From Dioscorea cayenensis subsp. rotundata (taxonomy: Eukaryota > Streptophyta > Magnoliopsida > Dioscoreales > Dioscoreaceae), in NCBI RefSeq assembly GCF_009730915.1, contig NC_052475.1, positions 27,279,016 to 27,343,015 of the forward strand: a stretch of DNA of 64,000 nucleotides. Direction: 5' to 3'. The notes beneath the pieces were generated by a model that worked only from the letters and a program-made list of their open reading frames with translations, made no database searches and had not been told where the DNA came from. Shown piece after piece: positions 1 to 12,986 of this stretch (position 1 is the stretch's first letter; each line of letters begins with the position of its first letter). Made by a program: the position numbers and the translations under genes.

Positions 1-1080
1 TGTTTTTCTTTCATTCATGCATGTTTGATCTTAATTAAGAGTAAACTATATATGTTTCTGCCAGTTTCTGATCTAAGCTCTCTAATAAGTTCTAAAAGTA
101 CATTAATTGTTGTTATAGAAAATTACCATTTTTCATGTGGACTAATTGGTTTGCATGGAAGTCGGATTATGAATTCTCTAGAGAAGGAGAATTCTCAATA
201 AAAAAGAATGGAGTGGGTGGATGGATGGAATGAATCTTAGCAGTTAGAATGAAAGAAAAGGCAGATCAGATGCTAGCTGGGGGGTGTCTCGTGTCCGTAC
301 AAAGGGCCGTCCGGGCGTGGGCCGACAGAGTGCTGTCACCTCCAGCCCACTCGCGCCGCGACGTGCCACCTATTCGGCGCACGCCCAAGCCATCACTTGG
401 CTGCGTATCTCGAGGCATCATCATCCATGAATGTTCTTTGCTGGGTTTTTGTCTTACCTCGTCTTCTCTATCTGTTGGACATAACATTTGGACACTTTTT
501 TATTTTTATTTTTTATTTTTTTATTTTTGGTTACAAGGGAAGCCAAAAAGGTACATTCAGGACGTGTAATGGAGTTTGTAAAATTTTTTTGTATTTACTA
601 GTATGCATATATATCCCAGCGATTTCTCTATTATAATTTGTGGTGTTATAGTTTGTATAATTTTTCGTATTTACTGGTATGCACAATACTCGATAAATGA
701 TCTTGAAATGAGGGTAGCATTAAAACATGCATAATAAATATTTGGTAAATAGAACCAGACAATGGGTACAGGTATTCAGCACATCCAAGTCTTTCGTACT
801 TCTTCATTTCCCCATGCAGGTTTCATCGTCTCTCAACTTGAATGAGAAACGTACAATTGACAAGGACAGTAACAATTAACACATGCCATCTACACTGCAC
901 CCATCTTTCAACATGGAAGAGCGGATCATCTCTCACCAGAAAGAAACCAAAAGTTACAAAAGCATCACTTGAGGACGGATCCTTTTCTTTAATGGATTTG
1001 AAAAGAGGATAATAAGATTAATGTACAATATGAGAGAATGAAGTAAATGATTCATTAAACCTTTCTAATTAAAATCTATG
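1..1080. other. Intergenic region with a GC-rich patch
   Basis: No gene is supported here. Most of the stretch is AT-rich, but about 280-420 is clearly GC-richer, with many CG dinucleotides. It could be the promoter or first exon of a gene lying off the left edge, or the decayed end of a transposon. The short reading frames across it have no recognisable protein character. The right part, from about 1000, probably contains the 3' untranslated region of the neighbouring minus-strand CID gene. Confidence 0.4.
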
Positions 1081-1113
1081 CTAAATTGAACAATTGGTGT
1101 TTGAGTCTACTGG

Positions 1114-4100
1114 CTACTGGGGAATTGGTGATGTTGCAGCAGTCTCAGCTGGTTGACTCAAGTTACCACCGCTGCCATCAGAAGTTGGAAAATTGGCAGC
1201 AAAGCCAAAAGGATTCGGTGCTGCAGGCGAGAACATAGTCATCTGGTAGTTTGTCATCATAGCTGGGTTCTGCAGCACAGTTGGAGCATAGCTGTATTGA
1301 ACAGTAGTCGCAGATGCTCCAGAATTCTGTGTGAAGTCAGGTGCAGACAGTGGTCGCAATGGTGGCTGCAGCTGCAGCTGCAGTGGTGGTTGCAATTGCA
1401 GTGGTCGCTGCAATGGCAATGGCTGGCGATGAAGTGGGTCGGAAAGCGCATAGGGTGAAGAGACCGGCTCAGGGACGTAAGGAGTGACTGCTCCATTGTC
1501 AATTCTAAGCTTCTTATTTTCTGAAGATAAGTCTTCATTTGCAAATTTACCATGACTTTCTGAAGCCAGTGAGGAGAAGACCATTCTCAGCAAATCAGCA
1601 GAATCGGTTGCGGCTGTGAGCTTTGCTGCCATGGCTGCAGCTGCTGACTTCCGCTGTTCATCAGTCTGAGAGGTGACATCAATGGTAGCCATCTGTTGGG
1701 TACATGGGGGAATTCCTTGACCTCCTGAGCTGGCTGGGACATCAGGGATGAGGTTTGCAGATACATTCAAGGCAGCAGGCGCTTCTTTCACATTCTGCTC
1801 AGATGCCCGGCAGATTTTGCAGTCCTGTAGCTTATTGGAGATGATGTTCAGTTGCTCAGATTTTGATTCTGAGGCCTGTAATCGAAATGAGAAGCATTAG
1901 TAATAGAACATTTGAGATAGAGGATTCATCATTAACAATGTTATATGAAGTAAACATCCTATTTCCTCAGTGACAAAGACCAAATGCCCACTGTATTCAT
2001 CTATAAAATTGACTTCTAGCCAAATCACTAAAGAGCATACTCATCAAAGCAACAGTGGCCAATTTGGATGACCCACCATGTCATCTGTGAGACATTTGCC
2101 ATCATAGTCATACTTCTAGCCAAAACAAAGTATAGTTAGCCTGATGAAATTACCTGGATATGGTCATGAGCTTGCTCGATCTTCCCTTCCTAAAAATCAA
2201 AACAAAGAACAAAATTGAACAAGAGTGAAAAGAAATTGATCAATAAACAAAATGAAAGTCTGGTTGTATTTCAAGACGATTCAACCCATCAAGTTACTTA
2301 CCTGCTCAAGAATAGCTTCTCTCAAATGGCTGAGCAGAGTTATTCTGGATAATTCCGAGGCTGCCAACTTATTTGTATATTCTTCTAATGTGTCAAGATG
2401 AGTCTGCATCTCCTCCAAAATTCCAGACCTATTCAGCCTCCCTGTCGGTACAAGAGGGTAAGATTTGAGCATAAGCACTAAATTTCCCCCCAAAAGCAAC
2501 CATATAATGGGAAAAATGAATTCCATGGGTCACTCAGTAGAATTAAACATGAATACTTCAAACAATATCAATCAAACTCTAAAAAAATAGTGTTGAACTC
2601 ATCTTCAAAATAACATGACATAGCTAATCTATGAAAATTAGTGGTGATGTAAACTCCAGGATACATGAAGAGAGTCTACAATCACACAGGATGATCTCAA
2701 GACAATATGATCATACAATATGAGAGACTAATTTATTGCAATTAAATCCACATCCATTCATATAACATAAAATTGCAAGAAATCAAAATCCAATGATTTC
2801 ACAAGTACATAACACTTTCAGTCTTTCAGCAAAAACATCCAAAGCTCTTCAACAAATCCAGTCAAATAGATCAAAAACCAGTTAATTTAATCAAGCAGGA
2901 AAGGAGAGCACATGTCTAAGCAAGCAATTTATGGAAAGCTTACCAAAGTCAGGATTACTTGCAATTTCCTTTTCTACTCTCTCGAGATAGCTGACGGAAT
3001 TCTGGTATTTGGCAAACAACACATCCTCCAGCACAGAGCCATCACCAACTTGCTCATAGCTTGAAATGAGCTTTTCCAGAATATCTCCATTACCTAGTTT
3101 CTGATAATTGTCATACAAACAAGAGATAAAATTTAACTCTATCATACTAGAAGTGGCAGATCAACCTGAAAGCATTATATAACAGCAGTGAATGCTCAGG
3201 CTAGCACTTATGGTATGAGGGCTAAGCATCTTACCAGCTTGGTAATGTTAGGTTTCCCATTTCTATAATTCTTGTCTAAGTTCCTACCAAGCACCTCCTC
3301 CTTAAGCACTTGCCCACGAGAACCAAAGACTTTACGTTCCTCCCAGATGTCAATCTAGAAAAAATAAAAGTGAAGACAGGTAAATGATGAACCATGATGA
3401 TCTGGAAGGTTTTATAACTGAAAGAATATGAACAATAAATATCATGTAGCTATGAAAGAAATACATGCAAGTAAAGTGAATGAACTACAACAAGAAGCGC
3501 TTCTACAGAGTTTATTTGCTCAAATAGAAGAAAAAGAAGTCTAATTTGGATAGGCAGACATAGAGGAGTGTTTGTGCATATTAGCAAAGTGACCAAATAC
3601 ACAAAAACAACCAGACCCTATTATTTCTATATACCAATCTCAATGCAGCTTTCCTCCCATCCTCGTTGCCATTCTCGCATACATAATTGAGCGCATTAGG
3701 AAGAACTTTCCAGTATTCGTTAACAAACTCTGAACCCCTCCTCCTACTATTCTGCAATATATCATTGGCAAGATAGAGAAAAGGTATGTGCTTGTCAAGT
3801 GGAGAGCAATGAAATTCACTGTCCCATGTTTCCACTAATTCCTTTGCATTGTTCCGATGAAATATACACCAATGGGAAAGAGCTTTATTGTGTTAAGTTC
3901 AAGATTAAGAAAATTTCAATGGCTTCCTACCATTGATGCTGTTTAAACCTACATTGAGAAAAAATTTAGTCTTGCAGAATTCTATTGTACTTATGTATTT
4001 TGCTACCAGTTGTAAATAAAGTTGATAATGAAAGCCCTGCTGTTGTGGTTCTTGAGTGAATAAAACTAGCTCAATGCAAAATGACTATATATATAATAAA

Positions 4101-4210
4101 AAAATTTTAAAAAAAAAAACACACTGAAGGATACTTTCTATGCTCTGCTGGGAAGGATTTAGCTTGGCAAGCTTGTCAACAAAGATCTGCCTGTTAAATA
4201 AGCTGCTCAT
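1114..4210 (-). CDS. RPRD1/CREPT-like protein with N-terminal CID (RNA polymerase II CTD-interacting) domain
   Basis: Seven coding exons on the minus strand: 4210-4135, 3882-3635, 3354-3235, 3100-2944, 2441-2302, 2189-2154 and 1875-1114. All phases close and give a 512-residue protein. Residues about 1-130 form a CID domain: the start MSSLFNRQIFVDKLAKLN, then SHWCIFHRNNAKELVETW and FLYLANDILQNSRRRG, which are family hallmarks. CID proteins bind the phosphorylated C-terminal repeats of RNA polymerase II and take part in transcription termination and 3' processing in the nucleus. Residues about 150-260 look helical or coiled coil (LEEYTNKLAASELSRITLL), matching the RPRD dimerisation region. The C-terminal third is rich in Q, P and L (around 1350-1430) and probably disordered. 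The start is the first ATG, in the exon encoding the first CID helix. A non-coding 5' exon probably lies near 6520-6670. Family call is firm; which plant paralogue this is remains unknown. Confidence 0.9.
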
Positions 4211-4553
4211 TTTTAAACAAAATATCACCGGGTAGATTTAAAGCCTGAAAATAGAGAAGTAAAATGTATGCAGTTAAATTAGGTAGGGAGAAGAAAATGA
4301 CAGTGAAAGACCAACTCAAGTAATTCTCTCTGTAAATAACAAAACAGATAATTCATTGACGATTCAATAATTTTTATTACGGGCTGGAGTCTATACCCTT
4401 AAAAGTATTTTAAAATACTACAGCGGTCTAATCATTCAATGCTAATACTTAGTGGCAAATTAAGAAAATCGCATGTGATATTAAAATTTGAAAGTTCTAG
4501 CTCAATCTTCAAATTCTGGATTTAGGATAGAAGCTCTTATTCAAAAGGTCACA

Positions 4554-4790
4554 ATCATTCTAGGTGGTTGTCCTTAAATCCTAAAACAGTTGCATACAAT
4601 CTGTATTAAGTATTTATGATGCTCATTCTTGGTGGTCTCCCCTTAAATCTTAAAAACTTCTACATACAATATCCATACGTAATAATGATATTTGGTGGTG
4701 ATGTCAGTTGAAACCCTAAAACTTCATACAGTTGCATAGTTAATGACGATGTTCATTCTCGGCCTATCCTTAAATCCTAAAACTCATGAG
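4554..4790. repeat. Degenerate tandem repeat of roughly 80-90 bp in the 5' leader intron
   Basis: Three to four diverged units share the phrases TCATTCT..GG, CCTTAAATCCTAAAAC and CATACAAT. They lie upstream of the CID gene start codon, inside its probable 5' leader intron. Units differ by small indels, so the array is old. No coding potential is seen. Confidence 0.6.
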
Positions 4791-5429
4791 ACCCGCAAAG
4801 GATCACTCCAAATCTCCATACCAACTTGAGGCAATAAATTTTGTTTCAAAGCATCCGCATCATCGTATTTGTTTTTAAAAAGAAGATGCTTTGTTAATTT
4901 AAACGGTATTCTTATTGAGTGTAAATTTTTTATTTTTATTTTTGTTTACCCTTATTAAGGTTATTTAACCATTTGCGTGAAGATATACATTGATCATTTA
5001 ACTTTTATCATCTTTTTGTTTTCTTTTTAGCAATTTACACTAGCGCAAAAAAATAATAATAATAATAAAATAATAATAATAATAATAATTCTTTTCAGTT
5101 CTGTTCCAAAACCCTTTTCAATTCTGTTCCAAAACCAAAAAACTAAAAATGATACAGAAGTCCTTCTATGATACGAGTCAAATAATACACCCAGATGCTC
5201 TATTTACAAGAAGAGCTATAATAAAAGTGCTTAAAAAATAAAAGTAAAGGCCAAAGACAACCTAAGTGGTTCAGGTTCCACACCAAGCCCAATTCCAAAT
5301 GCACAATCCTGTTAAGCAATATAAGAACACACTGAAAGTTACAAAAAGTAGAAGAATGACACAATTATAGATAGATGCCTTCCATAAACCAAAAGAAAGG
5401 ATAAGTACACAAATAAAAACTATGCAACA

Positions 5430-5860
5430 CTGCCTATTATTTCAATATTAATGTAAAATTTTTAATTTAACTAAAGTATACTAAATAGCATATACGTGAC
5501 CATTGCGATCACTAAATCAAAATACCTTATCTTTGCTGTTGCATAAATCACAGTTTGGCAACAACTGAATGAAACAACCATGTATTTGATTTACAAAGTT
5601 ACACATTTCATGAATCATAGCACAAATCTGGTCATGCAACCTTTTGATTCATTTCAACACAACCTATTATTTCAATATTCTTGGGGCCTTTTAAATTTAA
5701 AGAACTTAAACGACATAACACATATGTGACCATTATTGATCACTAAATCAAAACATGTAACCTTTGCTATTACATAAATCACAGTTTGCCAACAATTACA
5801 TGAAACAACCATGAATTTGATTTACAAAATCACATATTTCATAAATCATAGCACAATTTT
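5430..5860. repeat. Diverged direct duplication, unit about 232 bp
   Basis: The stretch 5430-5625 recurs at about 5662-5858. Both copies begin with CCTATTATTTCAATATT and continue through GTGACCATT..GATCACTAAATCAAAA, ATAAATCACAGTTTG and GAAACAACCATG to ATCATAGCACAA. They differ by scattered substitutions and small indels. The duplication sits in the presumed 5' leader intron of the CID gene. Confidence 0.8.
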
Positions 5861-6519
5861 TTTTACATCATCACAAACCTATATTTCTTCCCTTTAAGAA
5901 GGCTTCTTAAAAAACATAAGTAGATAAAACTTCCTCAAATATATGCTATTAAAGAAATATTGAATCTGTTAATGCATCAATAAAATTATATAATTCAGCA
6001 AAGTTTCAAATGGTACATTACTATATCAATGGATTGAAATAGAAAAAAACACTAGAAGTGCATATAGATATCAAAATCCATACTAAACTAGACATGTTTT
6101 AAATATTTTGTGAAGAATCACTGGCAAGATGGTTCTCCAATTCTTCAAAGATAGAACCAATGGACACTGATGCTGAATATGACCGCTTAAGCACATCGCG
6201 ATCATCCAATCAAGTATAAAAATCATCAACAAGGATCAAAGAGCAATTGGAAAAAAAAAATCAATTTTAAAAAAAAAAAAAAAAAAAAAAAAATTGACGG
6301 GATGTTACACCGATTCGTGTGAAGTCGATCATGAAAACAATCTCAGATCATAAATTCAAAGAAATCCACATCAACAACCATCAACGGGAAAAGAAAGCAA
6401 CATCGACTACGAAACATGGAATTCCGTGCAAGAACAGCGATGTCAGAGTAAAGAATCACGAATTTCACAGAAGAACAATGGAAATCAGAATGATCGAAGG
6501 AGATTGATAGCATTCAGAC

Positions 6520-6670
6520 CTTCTTGGAGGATTAATGCATGCGAGTGCACTACTTTCGATTTGGGGATTAGGGTTTTCAGGCCAGCGCCACAGGTTTTGC
6601 CCGGGGTTTTCGAACAAAAGGGTGGGTTGGAGGGCGCGTGGAGTCTCTTCCTCACTTCCATCGTCAATAC
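6520..6670 (-). other. Probable non-coding first exon (5' UTR) of the CID gene
   Basis: On the minus strand the GC-richer block ends in CCTCCAAGAAG followed by a GT donor (6519-6518). It contains a telo-box-like AAACCCTAATCCCC, a motif common near transcription starts of plant housekeeping genes. No long frame in it joins the CID start, so it is taken as leader. The leader intron would be about 2.3 kb. This is inference from position and motifs. Confidence 0.5.
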
Positions 6671-6684
6671 AAATGGCGGCCGAT

Positions 6685-6702
6685 CACGTGCTTGCTCACG
6701 TG
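6685..6702. promoter_or_regulatory. Pair of G-boxes (CACGTG) upstream of the CID gene
   Basis: Two perfect palindromic CACGTG cores lie at 6685-6690 and 6697-6702, 12 bp apart start to start, so they face the same side of the helix roughly one turn apart. They sit just upstream of the probable first exon. G-boxes are bound by plant bZIP and bHLH factors. Function is inferred from position. Confidence 0.6.
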
Positions 6703-6709
6703 TTTAGAT

Positions 6710-7600
6710 AATAGATATTTATCTATTTATATTTCTCTTTTACTGAAAGAGGGAAAGGAAAGAAAATGAATTTCTATTTTTAATAATTAAAAAACATTGT
6801 GATTGGTCCTAAAGAAGTTAGTTGATTGGCTCTGTAATTTTTTTTTCTATTTTTAAAATTAATAAACTAAAATAATAAGATGAGTGGGTTGGCTTTTCAA
6901 GGGAGAGCAGTTATTTGTTAAAAAATAACTATATTAATATTTTATTTTTTGTGTTTGTTTAATGTGCTCTAGGAAAAATAACAGAAATTTGACTTTTAAG
7001 ATAAAGAAGTGAAGTATATATTATATCTTATTTGAATCGTACTAAAATATATTGTATGATTTTTTATTCATTATCATCACTTACATTTACATGACAGAGC
7101 ATAAATCTTTTGCCCATATTGATTGGTTTTGGTAAAGAGATGACATAAAAATTATTCCCCGTCAATTGTGATTGAAAGTGAATTCTTGGTCAATTTTTGT
7201 GAAGTAGGGTGATAAACACCAATCCTTAGAAGTGTATGTGGGTAAAAAAAATTATCACAACATCCTCACCCTCTTGAAACTGGAGAGCACAGTCGGTAAT
7301 TCTCGATCAATTCATGCAATAGTGTGATCATCATCCGCTATTTAAATATAAAAAATTTATTTTGCTATTGACTTAGAAGAAATAGGTCCGAATTTCAATA
7401 ATACTACTTTTATTTGCCAGTATACTGGTATCATTTCAGAACATTTCCCACGTCCAGTGAACAATGTACATATCATTTATGGAAAGCAATGATATAACCT
7501 TCCATACTGCAAGCAACAGTAGGAAGAAGAAAGAATGAATAGTACATCCTGAATTTGCCTCTAAATCGATAGCACACCATGGAACCTAGAGACAAAGTTC
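6710..7600. other. Intergenic AT-rich spacer
   Basis: This is the divergent-to-tail gap between the CID gene promoter and the 3' end of the glycosyltransferase-like gene. No gene, RNA or structured repeat is recognised. The right end, from about 7430, is probably 3' untranslated sequence of the latter gene. Confidence 0.5.
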
Positions 7601-7638
7601 TAATCTCAAGTACATGAGGAACTGCTCCATTTCAGAGT

Positions 7639-10600
7639 TCAAGCACATTTGGAATTCTTACATTGTGGCGAAACTCGGAGAATCTTTACGTATTCTTTTC
7701 TTGATTTACAAAAAGAATTGAGACTACTCTCAATGACCTTGCCATCTTCAGTAAGCTGGACACCATAAGTCTGCAACCGGTGGATGTCGCGAGGAATGGG
7801 GCTTTGCCATTCACTGTCCCACCAAGCTGGAGGGAGGAGTGGAGTGAAAGCACATTGATGTCGCTGGTGGCGGCAACTCAGCGGGCCGGCAAATCTATTC
7901 CAGATGTGGCCCCAACCAATCTGATTCTTCAGGCCTTCTGCCAGCAGGTTACTATGGAAGCTGCTGAAGAATGAAAAATTGGAAGTTCCAAAACCTTTTT
8001 TACCTGCAGATCAGAGGGCAGGATCATAATGTATGAGTCTGGCTCATTATCAGTGCTTGAAAGAAAAAGAAAAGCCTCAGCATACCATATTGATTTGCTG
8101 CTGCTAATGCTGCAATCAGCTGAGCATATGTTGTTCCAACACGACGGTGCGCTCCAGAGACAACAGCATGCTTGGCCCGGGAAGCAAGGAAAAAATCAAC
8201 AAATGCAACCCATCTCGGTGCTGGCCCCCAGTCCTTCACTCTAAAATCTAAGGGCTGAAGAAGATGAGTCTAAGTTTTGGTCAACAAATGTTCTCCAGAG
8301 TAAATTTTCAACTTGAGAGGAGGACGTTAAACTATTTGACATACAAGTTAAGTTTAAAAGCAAGTCTCCTTATGCTCTAGAAAAGATGTTACCTGGTGTT
8401 GCCTGTTGAAGCTCCCAATTGATATGTTTCCCTTGAATAACTTGTAATCAAAATGAATAACCTGTTCATTAGAAGAGCATCGATAAGAGGAAATGCCCAT
8501 GTGAAATTATTCCTGATGAAAATATGATTGTATGATAGTTGATATTAAATCTACAACTAGATTACCCTACCTCAGCAAATTCAGCAAGGTGTGGCCTTAT
8601 GTCTGAAACCAATGAAGGAGTGTCTGAAACCACAACCACTTGTGGTCTTGCAATTTTAGGTTGATGGTCATGAACTGCTCTTTTAATGCACTTAACTGCC
8701 GCCTGAATGGCTCTTACAGACCTTAAAAGAATATAACCCCCCAGACGTTTATCAAATCATTATCAGTAGAAGTAGTGCCAAAAAATAAACCATGGCTGGT
8801 GTTCAACTTGATGCTACTGCAAATGTATGTGCATATATATAATTTTAACTATGATGAATCAGCCTCAGCAACAAAATTGATTTTAGAGAACATAAAGAAT
8901 TCTCAATTCAAGAAGAATCAAACCATTATAATTCAAAAATATGTGTATAGCTCAAAAATGAAAAGCTCCCCTTAATAATCATCTCAATGAAAACAACAGA
9001 ATGCAAAAATGATTTCCTGTGGAAATCTCTACTTCAATCCTGAAACTGTGCCGCATTGCATTGAAGTAACTCAAAAAAATTCATTTCTAACAAATATTTT
9101 AGTAATTCAAAATGCCAGCTACCTGTTTGCTAGCATGCGCATGTGTAATGCAATGTCAGGGTCGCCACTTTTCAAGATCTGATCAACAGCATCCTTAATT
9201 GATAATGAAGGAGAAATGACAATTCTCATAAGCTCCCCAAATACATTAGGTCTGGAATGAAACGACTCAGGTTCGCCAAAAAGAATTGAAGCAGCATTCT
9301 TCATCCCAGGATGTACATTCTTAAGAAAAAATTGAATAGCTACCGCATCATTTGTTCCTTGAAACCTGCAACAAATGAACAATGAAGGTGAACCTTACTG
9401 TGCAGAGTAACATAGAAGCAACGCGCTTTTTTTTTAGGATGCATTCTGATGAAAGTATATCACTGCCACAGGTAACCAACAATTGGGCAGTCAGCACTCA
9501 GCAGGACCAGCCCCCATCAACTTGAGGGGCTGTTCATGGGCCTCCAGGCCCCTGGTCATCTATATGGAGCAAGGTATGTTCCTTGCCCTTCCACTCTCAT
9601 AAGCTAGAAAAAGAAGATGAAGACAGGGCACTGACGGCAGGGTCCATAAAGGGCAGGTCAAGAAGTTGCACAAGGAACGCTGGTGATTTTTATTAGATAA
9701 CAATCAGAGAAGTACACAGGATAATGCGATGCACATTAAGTTCTCCCAAGATAATGACTAACTAGATGATTTAACCCAAGACCCTGGGCTAAAGCCATTA
9801 GTAAATAACAGATAAGTTTGATCCATGCAGTATATGGTACTTATCAAGCAAAGCTAAACTAATGTTCAAGATGCTGCATTTTGAGCATTTATAACAGACT
9901 TACCAGATAATTGGTTGTTTCCAAAGTCTCCAATCACTACAAAGAACATTTGTTTCTGATGGATGCTCAAAATTATCAACTCTAACTACTAAATTTCTTC
10001 CGTATTTTTCACCACACTTATTCTTTCTCCATAAATGCTTGACCTCCTTCAAGGTAAATGAATGGTTGGTATAAGAAATGTATTCCCCAAAGGGATATGA
10101 GCCCCTGCAGAAGAAGATGAAAGGTCTACACTAAGTAGATATCATCAAATGATCTAAATTCAGTAAACTCATCTTTTTAGTAGTCCAAATATCAGTTAAA
10201 TAATGAAAATTTAAGAACAGATGAAATTTATTGCTCAATTATATAGGGAAAGAACTTCAGAACTCAGGAAGTATTTACAAATGGCATCCAAGTAATATAA
10301 ACCCACTATAAGGCAGCTTATCTAAAGAATGAACAAGAATAAATCCATAAAATAAGATGGTCCAGACATTGAAATATTTCATAAAACAAAAAATAAGGTA
10401 ATTTAAAAAAAAAAGGCTTGAGAGAGAATATATATGCCTGGTTTGCCCAATGATCAAGGACCGGTTTAACATTATACTTAATGCTGCTGCAGTTAAAATC
10501 TTGTACATTTCATTGCCAAAACCTGCCTCTGATGATTTCCCTATCACAAAACCCTGTTTGCAGAACTCGTGTGGAGATAGCCCTCGGACTCTAGCAGCTC

Positions 10601-12066
10601 CTGGCAAGTTAATTGAATATGTGAACATCTACCTCTCTCGCCTGCTTTTGAGCACTCATTTCATACTCTTCTCAAATTATAGAGAAAAATAAATAAATAA
10701 ATATACATATATATATTTATATATATATTATACCATACACGCAGATGCTACAACTAAAATCCTACTAAGGGTGCAGAAGCTCTAAAACCTAAAAAGCACA
10801 ATAGATATGAGCATTCCTTTTCATCAGGTCATTCCAAAAAAATTCATGCCCACACAAGATTGATACTGATATTGCAGAAAAAAGGTTATGAGTCCAGCTC
10901 AGACTTTATGATGCAAGCTCAAGTTCTCATGAGCTAAGCATCATGTTGTCAATTCCTAGTGCATAGCGGAAATAGTTGAAGAGGCGCACAAGACAGAGAC
11001 TAAACTTATAAACAAACGGCATCTTATGAAGATGAGTCATTTTCTAAATTGATCACACAGATTCTATATGTATTAAAGTTTTTCTTCTCACCAGGTCTCT
11101 AATAAAATAAAAGAGAGTAAGTTGCCTCAAGAGACACTCTTTTGTTCGTAAACAAGACGGTCAGTTAACTAAAGATTTATATAACAGATAAGTAATATTC
11201 CCATTATGTGTATGTAGTTCACAAGCACCAAGAACAACTTGTGTATAAAATCCATGTGATTGAGCTACAGCATATTATGCACCATCTGAAATGTACCAAG
11301 GCAATAATATATGCAATCAAGCAATTTTAGTCAGCAAATTGTGCAAAATAAAAAGTTTTACATGCCGTCGTTAGTAGTGCCCAGGAAAAAAAAACAAGAG
11401 TTGAATAAGGTACAACTGAAGATAACACTAACATGAAACGTTTTAGATGAACAACATGAGACCATCCCAATAACACTAGAGTTGGTAATTCATATTTCTC
11501 CAAAGTCAAAGAATTCAAAGGTCGAGAGAGTTTGAATACTATCTTTCGATTCCATGGCTTGTCCACACCCTTATAGGAAAAAAAAAAGGCAGATCATGCA
11601 TCACATTTATCAAAGTAACATGCTTTTCATAAGAAATCGACAAACAAACAACCAAGATCCAAACCATGTGAACACTAATGAAAAGCACAACATGCATTTC
11701 CACAACTTCGATGATCGGAAAAGAGAAAAACAGAGATAGTGCCTTGCCATGGAGATCGAAGTGGTGCTGGATGAGCTCCCTGACTCTAAGGCTCTCATTC
11801 TCCGACCCCACAGCGAAGGCCTCCCCCATCTTCTCCACCGTCGCACACCCCTCTCGCCTCTCCTCCACAGCTAATTCCAAACCACCATCCTCATGATTGT
11901 CCCGGCCAGCGTCAGGGGAAGGGAGGGCCGGATCGCGAGAAGGATCGATAGTGGCCGATGAGATCCAGGAGAGGAGTATGAGAAGCACGGTGGAGACCAC
12001 GAAGAGGAGGAGAAGCCTCGAGCGTCGGCGGCCCCGCCGCCGCGGCGAGCTCGGGTGCCGCCTCAT
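7639..12066 (-). CDS. Type II membrane glycosyltransferase-like protein (At3g26950-type, plant-specific)
   Basis: Eight exons on the minus strand: 12066-11748, 10600-10438, 10104-9904, 9365-9123, 8721-8571, 8461-8393, 8254-8086 and 8003-7639. They encode 559 residues. A basic N terminus (RRRGRRRSR) is followed by a hydrophobic helix LLLLFVVSTVLLILLSW at about residues 17-33, as in Golgi type II enzymes. Conserved blocks follow: GNEMYKILTAAALSIMLNR, HMRMLANRSVRAIQAA, PQVVVVSDTPSLV and KHAVVSGAHRRVGTTYAQ. The H-x-R, the SDTPSL loop and the SGAHRRVGTTYAQL block resemble the acceptor and nucleotide-sugar sites of O-fucosyltransferase-like (GT-B) enzymes. That is a family resemblance; substrate is unknown. 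Introns 1 and 2 begin with GC, not GT (exon end CTCCATG then gcaagg; exon end ACCAG then gcatat), chosen because only these joins keep the frame and the conserved TRG junction. Confidence 0.85.
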
Positions 12067-12099
12067 CTCACTGGAGATCTCGCGCGAGAGGAATATCGT

Positions 12100-12888
12100 T
12101 ATCGGATCGGATCGGATCCAAATGGCCCCAAATGGAGCTCCGCTTAAATCTTCAGCTAAAGAACAACGAATCCAAATCCTACTAAACTGTAAAATAGTAA
12201 TAAAAATACAGTAAAAAAATTTTAAGAACAAACAAGTTATGGTTTTAAGTATCATGGTTGTTACTGAAGAATACTAATAAAATCTCTTTTGCTTTTCAAT
12301 GATCATTAATATTTTGAGAATGCATTGAATATGTTACTATCTTTAAGCTTGTATTTGTCTCTATCATTATTGTCCTTTTTGGATAAGTATTATGCATTAT
12401 TTAATAAGAATTTAATCATCTTCTAATTATTGCTTAATATAAAAATTCTTTATCATAAATACTTTTTATATTAATACAACAAAAATATAATTATTTGAAA
12501 AGATATATATGATAGAAACGTTACATTTTTTTAGTTATTAGTTGGCAATTTTATATTGATGATGGCTAAATTAGCTAGTTTCCGTATGTTTAAATTCAAT
12601 TTTTTTTAATAAAATAAATAAATCACAAATTTATTAAAAATAAAAGCAACATATAACACAGGAAGCCAAAGAAGAGGGAACTAAACACCCAGATAAAACA
12701 AGTATTGGAATAAATTACCATAACTTATTGAATGCATGCTTACATTCATTTAGTAATTATTTCTTCAATTTTGATAATAACTTTCACAAAGAAAAAGGGT
12801 AAAATGGTATCAGTCAAAAGCTATCTCGCATGTAAACCACATGCATGATACCAGAACATATGTAAAGTACCAAAGTAACTAAATAGTG

Positions 12889-12923
<35 letters not shown>

Positions 12924-12960
12924 TTCGAATTTTTAACTTCGTTTATATCATCTTTTGTGT
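12100..12960. other. Intergenic AT-rich spacer with (AT)n tracts
   Basis: Upstream of the glycosyltransferase-like gene and downstream of the SWEET gene. It holds an (AT)n tract near 12892-12920 and a shorter one near 12968-12980. No gene is seen. Confidence 0.5.
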
Positions 12961-12986
12961 TTGTATGTATATATATATATGCATAA

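Noticed and set aside
249-636. Overlapping frames of 73-106 codons on both strands near the left edge
   Set aside because: No recognisable domain or splice structure; open frames follow from local GC richness.
1153-1458. Plus-strand frame rich in W, Q and L
   Set aside because: It is the shadow of the Q/P/L-rich last exon of the minus-strand CID gene.
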